A stretch of DNA of 64,000 nucleotides, taken from contig NC_088202.1 in NCBI RefSeq assembly GCF_037126465.1, positions 97,557,962-97,621,961 of the forward strand. Direction: 5' to 3'. The DNA comes from Ornithodoros turicata. Lineage: Eukaryota > Arthropoda > Arachnida > Ixodida > Argasidae. Below, in pieces: positions 56,113-64,000 of this stretch (position 1 is its first letter; every line of letters starts with the position of its first letter). The translations under genes were made by a program, and so were the position numbers. Under the pieces are notes generated by a model, which worked only from the letters and a program-made list of their open reading frames with translations, was not told the origin of the DNA and did not search any database.

Positions 56113-56194
56113 GCGTGCCCGAGAAGAATTATATGACGCACCGTGATTACAATAAAATGCAAACCGGACGCTTCGAGTATGAAATATGATAGAC

Positions 56195-56290
56195 GTTCAA
56201 ATGCCAGGCAGCAGCGGGAATCGAACCACGTGCATTTTGACTGCAGATCAACTGCGCAAAACACTACGCTACGCTGGCACTGCTCACCCC
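56195..56290 (-). mobile_element. tRNA-derived SINE head
   Basis: On the minus strand GTGGTTCGATTCCCG contains a consensus B box, and AGCGTAGCGTAGTGTTTTG lies upstream at A-box distance. The body TTGAACGTCTATCATATTTC follows. It is a different family from the SINE at 7341-7617. It could be a tRNA pseudogene, but no cloverleaf closes. Confidence 0.6.
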
Positions 56291-56479
56291 GGGCAGCCTC
56301 AGCAGGGTTACTTTGCGGAGACTTCAGCACCTTGTGCATTGCGACTCAACTCACTCAGGACTCAACTGGAGGGGCATTTGAAACGTTCAGACTCTTAACG
56401 CGTTCAAGTATAGAAAGTGTGGAATGAAACACCAAACTGCAGAGGTTCTTCTTTGACATCGATTCTGGTTAGATCCACG

Positions 56480-56545
56480 CATTTGTACAACTAATTGTAC
56501 ACACTTGTACACACTACTTGTACCACAACTTGTACAACTACAGAC
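56480..56545. repeat. Cluster of TTGTACA palindromes
   Basis: TTGTAC occurs five times within about 65 bases, TGTACA being self-complementary. Spacing is irregular (about 10-16 bases). Confidence 0.6.
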
Positions 56546-56839
56546 TCTCACTAACTTATAAAAGAGAGCCGTAAAAAAACAACCTCACAGATTCTGTAAC
56601 TATGATCGATGTACATTACAAAAGCCACACGTACAATTATCGTCACCCAATATGTTACGTTATACCACAATTTAGTACATCATATGGCCATCAAACATTA
56701 CAATATAATACAGTCAAGTTGCTCAATAGCAATAACGAGCTATGCTTATTGCCGAAAGCGGATTTGTTTGATTACACTCTGTATCTTGATTACTAATGAA
56801 CTCGTTTGGCAATATACTGGGACTATATTGCTTGTGTAA

Positions 56840-57044
56840 TTGCGGATTGTCTTTTTTTTCTTCCTTTTGGTCTGTTCTTTTTGAATTGTACCCTATGACT
56901 TGTACATATGTTTGTAAATATGTTTATTACTGATGTGTTTATAATGCTGCCGGAGGGTTGGGACCTTTGTCAAGTCCTTTGGGCTTTTTTGTCCCAACTC
57001 CCATCCACGAGACTGGTGAATAAAAGTTATTATTATTATTAATT
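56840..57044 (+). mobile_element. LINE 3' end with (TTA)n tail
   Basis: GGAGGGTTGGGACCTTTGTC and GTCCCAACTCCCATCC can pair as a hairpin, followed by GGTGAATAAAAG and a (TTA)n tract. Tails of simple trinucleotides are usual for I-group LINEs. The frame at 56602-56796 upstream has no domain. Confidence 0.55.
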
Positions 57045-57908
57045 GGAATGAGTCACCTCACGCGTATTTATGACTCTGTTGATGTAATACTGTCGTTTTA
57101 TACTTCCTTGCGGTTATGTGACAGGTCGAGTTCGCTGCCTTGCATCAGAATGCACGAATAAACCCACAGAGTGAAGCAACTAAGTATGATAAATTGCCGC
57201 TGCATGCTGTGCTCGTATTGGCAAACAGTATTCTGATGCAATGTGATAGAGGAATATGAGCCTTACGAGATACATGGTGCATTCCTGAAAGCGTGTTTCT
57301 TTCTCTTTGGTTGACGCGAGACTACGAAGCAACCACAGCACGCCCCATAGCTGCTGAGATAGAAACGTGCCTGACAGCCGAACGTAAAGTTGGGCATGAA
57401 TCTGATGCAAGATTTGCGCAGATATCAGCATGCCCTTACGAAAGCCACACTTTTCTGCACGAAAAACGTCTCGGTAAGTATAATTCCGCAACTCTACTTG
57501 CGAAATTTAGAAACGTTAAATACTGGGTTATCGAGCACAACGTGGAATATCCATCTATTGAAAATGAATTTGGAAGTGTTTTATTTTTGAGTGTACGTTT
57601 AGTGTAATATTTCCAAACAAAGTAAACAGTGAATCACCAGTCATTTTCAGTTTGAGGCCCCATCTGTAAACAATGTTGTTGAGCGTGAGGAAACCCAGAA
57701 ATGAAAACTGTTGTGCCTGAACAGCTGTGTAGCTGTAAAGTGCTTTATTGCTGTCCCGGAACACCGCCACTACTAGGGACATTCTACTGCACAACTCTGA
57801 AGTATCGTGGTGGAAACTGAAAGGGTGAAACACCAGCAGTGTTTCACAAGAACCAATGAATGGAGCCAATAGGGCAGAAGGGCAAGGGCGAAGTGGTACA
57901 TAATTACA
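57045..57908. other. Spacer, no gene recognised
   Basis: A 104-codon plus frame (57293-57607) overlaps a minus frame of similar length; neither has a recognisable domain. Confidence 0.4.
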
Positions 57909-58004
57909 ACAGTGAAGCCCGAGACACGGAAGAAAAACGGAAGAAAAAAAGAAGGCGACACAATCGTCTTCTGAAGTTCTTCCGTGTCTTGGGTTTCACT
58001 GTTG
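57909..58004. repeat. Hairpin with 26-bp arms
   Basis: ACAGTGAAGCCCGAGACACG followed by GAAGAA pairs with TTCTTCCGTGTCTTGGGTTT and CACTGTTG. Arms differ at two positions. It is probably the end-to-end remnant of a small palindromic element. Confidence 0.7.
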
Positions 58005-60034
58005 GAACCACTAGGGATCTTGCGACACCGAAAGGGTCGCGCTGCTCCGTCGCGACAGCGCCGGTCTTGGGAGTATCCGCGAGTGATACCACGCCACCCA
58101 TTCTATGAATTCTGAAGTGGAACCGCACGTTTGCGTAGCGACCGCCGTAATTAGAAGGGCTGATTTTCGAAGTGCGAATAATGTGGAACCTCTCAGGGGC
58201 GCGAACAAAGAGAAGGGGGACGAACTGCACAGAAGCAACCACCATATTTATAATGTAAGAGTTACAGCAACTCGCGTCTGCCTGTGTCAAGACACATACA
58301 TGCAAGTGGTACGTCGAGAGGATGGTTATTCGATCTTTCACAAAATCCAAGTTTGCTAGTAAAGACTAAGCACATTTCTCAGACTCCATCCACTTGTGGC
58401 ATCATGTTTTTGACTGAGTCTCGTATTCCTTTCGTCCTTTTGGCACATTACTGGGCACATACCTTCTGAGGCTTTGTATGTATTTGTCCTTTCTATGTTG
58501 TTCCAGCCTCAGAACATCAGTTCTCTCATGTACATACCTTCGTCACTGAAACCTACATCGTGCGTCCGCTTTCTTCATACAAATAAACACGCGTGGTCGC
58601 AACATATTGTCGGAACTTGTGCTCCAGTATTTCTAATATCCTCAGAAGTAATAACGCTAAAAAGATTCTCACAGAAGAAATTATATACAGAGGGGTGTAG
58701 ACCACAAATATGCAGCTCGCCATTTAGAGTAGTTTTTTACCTCGGCCACCGCCGTGTGCTTGCGGCACGACGGTTGTGAAATGGTCGGTGCGTAAATACT
58801 AAACTTTTTGGACAATGTAGAACTTCCGTTCTCAGTGTGAGTCTCGTCAACGAAATTACCGGGAGCAATATCGGCTCTGGGCACTGCCGATGAAACACCT
58901 CAATCATTATCTCCAAATAAAGTTCCCATTTGGTCGGTGCATTTGACGGTGACACAGTATCGAGCGGCGTTTCACCGTCACCAAAGTCTGTAAATCATTG
59001 ATCATTTTGCAGGTCCGCAATTCAGTTTCATCTAAACTAGAACAAAGGAAATAGGATATATTCGCTCATGTTGTCCGCACCTCATGCAATGGCCGAATGC
59101 GCGTCACGAACGATATTCTTTGCCAGTCTAGTGCCCTCGGTGGTTGTTGGAAGCATAGAAATTGCGAGAAATGAAACATCTGGTCCATAGTGAAGAGTTC
59201 TTTTAGGTGCTTGCACAGTTAGCGATGCAACAGTTTCAGTGTGGAAAAAAAAAAGACGCAAAAGAAAGAAAAGGACGCTCGCGCTTCACATGTAAACAAA
59301 GCTGGCTACCCGGTGGCTATCACGCCAGGTACTTTCTCCGGAGGCCGCATCGTGGCGCCACCAGTTTGTCACATGGTCCCTATAACTGTAACAAACGCGT
59401 GTACTGCATTTATTCTGCCGTAATTAGCGCCAGCTCGCTATTGGTTTTTCGCAACGTGGTGGAAGCGACTGGGATATACCAGAAAACATATGATTGGAAG
59501 TACAGTTCGTCACGGGGATCCGGCTACGATTCTACGATCCAACTCTAGCTCTCCGGATTTAAAACGCCGACTCAAATATCCGACGCTGGTACAGCGTACG
59601 TCCTCGCGTCCCTCCAATTGCTAGCAAGAAAGGGTTTCATCGTTTAGAGAGTGACTCTCAACCGGGGTTCAGCGGAACCCAGGAGTTGGGCGAGCCTTAT
59701 CCGCGAGCAGGACACTGTTCAGCACCCGCGACTGTAACTTGACTGCCTACCAAGGCTGTCTCTCGGACAGCCTTGTTAACGGACAGTGCTTGACATGTGA
59801 TCGTTGACATTGCGATTGACATCGAGATGCTGCGGCTGGCGGGAATCGCAGACAGTAGAGTCAGCAGCTGTCGTATTCATCGGTTGGCTTAACCCGCGCA
59901 ACTCAACCCGACAATTTTTCCGCACCACGCTTTTTCTTTCCTCTTGTGTTTCAAAAGCATTACAAGTACTTCGAAAGTCGGAGCTATAGTTCTGAAAAAA
60001 AAAAAAAAGAACTGCGGAGCTACTCTCCTGAATA
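58005..60034. other. Spacer, no gene recognised
   Basis: Several frames of 60-148 codons overlap on both strands. The longest (57904-58350, minus) crosses the hairpin and is probably chance. No repeat I can pair within the window. Confidence 0.4.
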
Positions 60035-60262
60035 TATGAACTTTACAAGCATCCGTAGCAACCCGCAGTGCGTTACTCTGGGGGGAAGTATTGTAAAACA
60101 GCTGAACGAACCCGACAAACCTGAAGCGGCATCTTGCGACGAAACAATTAACAATTAACTAATCAGTTATCCAGAATAAACTTTGCTGCTTGCACGACAC
60201 CTTGTTCGCCACCCACTTCTATGCAGTTACCCTAGTGTAGTAGGCTGGTAGGATCACCGGTT
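60035..60262 (+). repeat. Dispersed repeat, copy 2 of 2
   Basis: Matches 9640-9900 as described there. It is followed directly by a (CAA)n tract and the 60270 family. Confidence 0.6.
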
Positions 60263-60269
60263 CCCTCGA

Positions 60270-60370
60270 ATAACAACAACAACAACTTCAATTTTATTTT
60301 AGGATGATGAATGGGGAGTTTCGTCGCCAGAGGCGATACTCTACCCCATTGCTGGCGGTGATGTGGGGAA
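60270..60370 (-). mobile_element. (TTG)n-tailed element 3' end
   Basis: Plus strand: AACAACAACAACAACTTCAA, TTTTATTTTAGGATGATGAA, TGGGGAGTTTCGTCGCC, GGCGATACTCTACCCCATTG. Same family as 50033-50110 and a longer relative of the 42-bp insertions. Confidence 0.55.
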
Positions 60371-60962
60371 TGAGATAATGAGCCCCTTCATAATATCGAT
60401 CGAAGTCCAATTGTGTTCAGAAAGGACAAAATCGAACGCTACTCTTCTATGTCTTAATGCTACTCGTTAGCTATATTCCGACTTACATATGCTTGCAACA
60501 CTTGTGACACCCATATTATTATTACGGAAGCTCCTAACGATGTTGCATGCGAAACAGCACTGTTGCGAACACTTCTGCTTAGTGAAAAGGATATTCGAAA
60601 AGACGTTCGCGTATACACATAACTCAAATGTTTTGTGTGCCACAGCCTGTTTCGTTATCTGCCTGCGGCTAATACAAGCGGTCACCAGCGTCCCTCGTCC
60701 TCTGAATGGGCTTCTGTTTCGTACCTCAGGCAACCCTCTCATCGTTAAAGAACAACAACATTTGTCGATGTCGACACCCGTTGAAATTGCTGTTCCGCTT
60801 TGACAGATCCCTCTCATAGAAGGTATAGGCAAAGGGGGTGTTGGTGTCTACTCTAACACGCTGCGTGCATTCTAAATCCAAAGTAACGATACTCGATATA
60901 TTTACTTTTTCGCGCTTTCGAGACTCTAGAGAACATAATCCGTATGTCCTTGAGGCTTTTGC
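60371..60962. other. Spacer, no gene recognised
   Basis: Two frames of 121 and 104 codons overlap on opposite strands without domains. Confidence 0.4.
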
Positions 60963-62600
60963 ATGAACCCGGCCCTTCTAGCACGTTTTCGTTGGTTTAC
61001 GGATGCTGACTTTAGTCTGGCGGAACTCGACGCCGCTTCAACGTCAAGGCGAGGCAAATCATTGCCTCGTGCTGACGATATCATCCACCAGCACATCGCC
61101 AACTTGCCCATCGCTGCTCAGGAAGCCTTGTTGCGTATTATGAATAAGAGTTGGAAAGAGGGCCAACACCCTTCCAGTTGACACTGTGACGTCGTAAAAG
61201 TGCTGGGCGAATGACCTGCGATTCATCGTCAGGGGGCACAGCCCTCACTCATCACCTTCGTTAAGATCATAGCAAAGAGTTATCGTCTTTTCAAAAGTCT
61301 TTCTTTTTCTACTATATCTGGAGTAGCTTGTGCCGCGGTAAGCTGGAAGTATATTTTCTCAAACCATCATCATCATCCCTTCCAGTTAGATGGTTCTTCA
61401 AAGTGATACCATGTGGTCTGCAATGTGATACACCCAAAGTGATAACCTGGATAATCCCCCTAAGATATGGTATCGTCCAGGCCTATATGTCTTTCGAGAT
61501 GCCTCTGCAAAGTTGTAGGGAAAAAAAGGTAATCAGCTATGTAGAAAGGGTACGAGAGAGAGAAAAACTGCTTCCAGAATGTATGACTGACTTCCGTAAG
61601 GGTCGAAGTATTATGGACGGAGTATTGGATCTGGTGACTTTCAGTGTGGAACATGAACATGCTCGTCATCTATCATTGTGGCTGCCTTTTTAGACATCAA
61701 ACAAGCGTACGACACGGTGAGCTACAGCCATGGCCTACATGCTCTGTACAGCCGGGCGACCCCCCCGTTTTTGTTCCTATGGTCTAATAAATATACCCCC
61801 CCCCCCGGGCGATCCGTGATCGCTTGCTTCGTTGGATTACAGACAACCTCACCGGTAGGATAATATACATTCACACCGAAGACCGAGATAATGATCATCA
61901 CGATAACATCATGTCCTGAGCCCTCTGATTTTCAACGAGGTTGTGGCACGTTTACCACATTATCTGCCCACAAATGTGCACATTAGTATGTACGCCAATG
62001 ACGTATGTATATAATCTTCTGGTTTAGAATTACCGGTATTGCAGCAGAGCCTCCAGAATGCCTTAGATTGCACAGTTACCTTTTTAACCGAAAGACACAT
62101 GGATGTGCCCGTCGAGAAGACTGTTTTCGTTCCCTTTACTCGAAACAAAAAAGACGTGGTTTCAACTGAGACTAAATGATCAGGCGATAAACAGGGTGTC
62201 CCATCACCAGTTCTTGGAAATAGTTATTGATGCGTAGCTTTCATGGGCTGCTAACATCAATCCTCTCAAGAGCAGAGCCGACACAGTAGTAACATGTCAT
62301 GTGTTCGGACGCTTTGCGTCCGACGTTTCCGTCTGAGAATGCCAATTCCCCCTTAAAACTGGGAAGGCTGACTCAGTGAACTGTACACCTTGTGCAACCG
62401 AAGAAGACAATTGAGTGCATTCTCGTGCACTGTTCCAGATATAGATCTGAAAGGACACTATGAAATCTCCTCTCAACTGATTGCGCAAACGAAACTGTGA
62501 ACGAAACCTCGTAAAAGAGCTGGGCACTTGGTCACCTGGGGAGCCTTGTCAGAGCTTGTGACTTATATAGAGTATTGCATTGGAGACAATGACATATTGT
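60963..62600 (+). pseudogene. LINE reverse transcriptase, degenerate
   Basis: Pieces of one non-LTR ORF2 appear in order in changing frames: WFTDADFSLAELDAA and HQHIANLPIAAQEALLRIMN (60993-61150), REKLLPECMTDFRKGRSIMD (about 61560-61620), motif A FLDIKQAYDTV (about 61687-61719), YANDVCI at about 61991-62011 where YADD is usual, RLNDQAINRVSHHQFLEIVI (about 62168-62227), and a C-terminal CTPC with a later EHARH-like cluster. Frameshifts, stops and a changed catalytic Asp make it inactive. A 160-base unrelated stretch near 61350-61500 and a 50-base tail insertion at 61760-61806 interrupt it. Confidence 0.82.
61760..61806 (+). mobile_element. Tiny LINE tail with poly-C end inside the LINE reverse transcriptase
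   Basis: GGGCGA at 61754-61759 and again at 61807-61812 flanks CCCCCCGTTTTTGTTCCTAT, GGTCTAATAAATATA and a C-run. The duplication may be 8 bases (CCGGGCGA) because C precedes it on both sides. It interrupts the frame right after motif A. Confidence 0.75.
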
Positions 62601-63113
62601 TGCAACTGGCCCAGTCAATGTGATCGTCACCTGAGACAACGACAACAGCTGCGCGACACGTACTCCAAAAGAGGACACCAGGGCTACTTCTGGCTAAGCC
62701 ATTCATTATATGGTGCCAACCGTCTGGGTTGTGATGAGCAGCCAACACGTTAGTGAATGGACTCAGTCTTCCTCGTTGTTCTCTTCGGGCACCTAAGGAG
62801 GTCACCTAGGGATAAGCTCCCTATTCATCTCCCAGACAGCCACGCTTCGAGATCTCAAACAGGGGCGTCTGGCGACCTCGAGACGTCTGGAGTGACCGTT
62901 GGCGGCCTGTGACCGGCCAGCGGATTGGTTGGACAAGGTTAACACGTGACTCTCTTACCCTGTAAATTTGCTTTAAAAGGGCGCGGGCATGATGGCTTGT
63001 TTGTCTGTACTTGAGATGCTGAACATGTAAATAAACATCTGTTGTTGTTGAAGACGGACCCCTGCCTGACTACCTCCAGCACAAGACAGCTCGGAACCCC
63101 GAACCGCAACAAC
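62601..63113 (+). mobile_element. Probable 5' LTR of a Ty3-type element
   Basis: Signals in order: TTTAAAAGGGCGCGGGC (TATA-like, about 62972), GTAAATAAACATC (polyadenylation signal, about 63028), and CCGCAACA ending at 63111. TGGTTGGCAGCCGCTGGGA starts at 63114 and would be the primer-binding site (TGG start). The left border is not resolved: TGTGACCGGCCAGC near 62908 is a candidate TG start, giving about 205 bp. Sequence before that (62601-62900) may be LINE 3' UTR or LTR. Confidence 0.5.
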
Positions 63114-63314
63114 TGGTTGGCAGCCGCTGGGATGGACACCGCTAGGCCGAACAAGTCGCATGGGTGAGTGTTCCGCTTTCCTTGCTTTGATTTCGCCAGA
63201 CTGTGAAACGCCGGTGTAGGCAAAATCTGTTAGCCTTTAGGTAGGAAGCCATAGTTGAGCACGCTTCACCCGAAAAGGATAGGGCAAGGGAAAGTGACGC
63301 TCACAAGAGAAACT

Positions 63315-64000
63315 ATGGACCTTAGCAAATTGCGAGTGCCAGATTTGTTACTCCTGCTAGAAGAACTTGGGGGTAGCCAGGGGCAGGTAAAACGTAAACC
63401 TCAGATCACTGAGCTCATCCGCAGAATTGGAGCTGATGATGAGGAAATGAAGGAGTGTTGGGGTTAATCTTGGAAAAGAAAGAGGAGGAAGAAAATGCGA
63501 GGCGGGAACGCGTTGAAAGAGAAAAGCAGGAACGCGTGGAAAGAGAAAAGCTGGAACGCGAGGAGGCGGCTAGCGAAAGAACGGCGCGAGCATGAATTGG
63601 CATTGAGGAAGTTGGAACTAGAGAAGCTGAGACTCGAATCAAACAGCTCAGCTTCTGAGATGGGTCGCAGCAGAGATAATGATAGATTAAAGATCAAGGA
63701 CCTGCTGCAGCCTTCCAAAATCGGAGAGGATATTGGCCTGTTCCTCGTCAACTTCGAAAGAGCTTGCGAAAAAGTTGGCTTCGATCGAGAAACATGGTCC
63801 CACAAACTTCTTACTTTGCTCCCATGCGAGGCCGCAGACGTCATCGCCCGACTTAGCAAAGAGGACGCAGCGGACTATGACAAAGCTAAAGCCGCACTCA
63901 AAAAAAAGTTCCGTCTTTCTACGGAAGCCTTTCGGCAACGCTTCCGCACAAGCGAAAAGAAAGAGGACGAATCGTATCCCGAATTCGCATACAGCCTCAA
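63315..64000 (+). pseudogene. Ty3/mdg4-type gag, frameshifted, runs off the window
   Basis: Gag forms the particle that packages retrotransposon RNA. Translation can start at 63255 or 63315; the second (MDLSKLRVPDLL) fits better. The first frame stops at 63465. A Glu/Arg-rich coiled-coil segment is split over two further frames near 63470-63590. The last frame stays open to the edge, with DLLQPSKIGEDIGLFLVNFE, CEKVGF, LLTLLPCEAADVIARLS and FRQRFRTSEKKEDESYPEFA, typical of the capsid-like domain of arthropod Ty3 gags. Two frame breaks indicate a dead copy. pol and the 3' LTR would lie beyond 64000. Confidence 0.8.

Noticed and set aside
62188..62205. CAGGGTGTCCCATC as a DNA transposon end
   Set aside because: It falls inside the LINE reverse transcriptase frame coding for NRVSHH, so the likeness to a terminal repeat is chance.

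Overview
The window looks like intergenic or intronic DNA from a large, repeat-rich animal genome, most likely a tick or related chelicerate. The evidence is a Penelope-like element, non-LTR elements with degenerate ORF2s, tRNA-headed SINEs, a Ty3-type gag, a Tc1 relic and many MITEs. This assignment is from memory of repeat styles, not from a search. No complete host gene, rRNA, functional tRNA, CRISPR array or bacterial operon is visible. Essentially every recognisable coding stretch is a broken piece of a mobile element; a THAP-domain relic is the only possible exception.

Layout. 0.8-6.6 kb: a SINE stub, then a decayed Penelope-like element (N-terminal part 1390-1896, reverse transcriptase and C-terminus 4037-5938, 3' UTR to about 6625) split by a 2.1-kb insertion with an 11-bp target duplication. 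6.8-9.0 kb: a 1.56-kb inverted-repeat element holding a tRNA-headed SINE, then two LINE 3' ends. 9-17 kb: sparse sequence with a fold-back element at 13.5-14.3 kb. 17-27 kb: ACTGG/CCAGT arrays, a SINE with a LINE-type tail, a 5.4-kb inverted pair of 0.6-kb repeats, and several small DNA elements. 27-31 kb: MITEs, a long hairpin and a clear hAT-type MITE. 32.8-36.9 kb: a 4.1-kb element with long, internally repetitive inverted arms and a solo LTR inside. 37-44.6 kb: a TTAA-flanked MITE and two head-to-head Penelope 3' tails. 46-50 kb: short truncated tails, a Tc1 transposase relic interrupted by a LINE tail, a MITE, and a LINE C-terminus. 52-57 kb: a tandem repeat, a frameshifted THAP domain, a Helitron-like fragment, SINE and LINE ends. 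60.9-64 kb: a degenerate LINE reverse transcriptase, then an LTR and frameshifted gag running off the window.

How the parts relate. One LINE family recurs with a tail of the form TAGCAAGCC..GGCTAACC..AATAAAYATATCC followed by cytosines. Two copies inserted into other elements have target-site duplications directly after the C-run, so the C-rich end appears to be the true 3' terminus. A tRNA-headed SINE at 18.1-18.6 kb carries the same tail, which suggests a LINE/SINE partnership. The Penelope tails carry a CTGANGA-hairpin-GAAA core like a hammerhead ribozyme. Nested insertions give a relative order: Penelope before the 2.1-kb insert, Tc1 before the LINE tail, LINE reverse transcriptase before the small poly-C tail, and long-arm element before the solo LTR.
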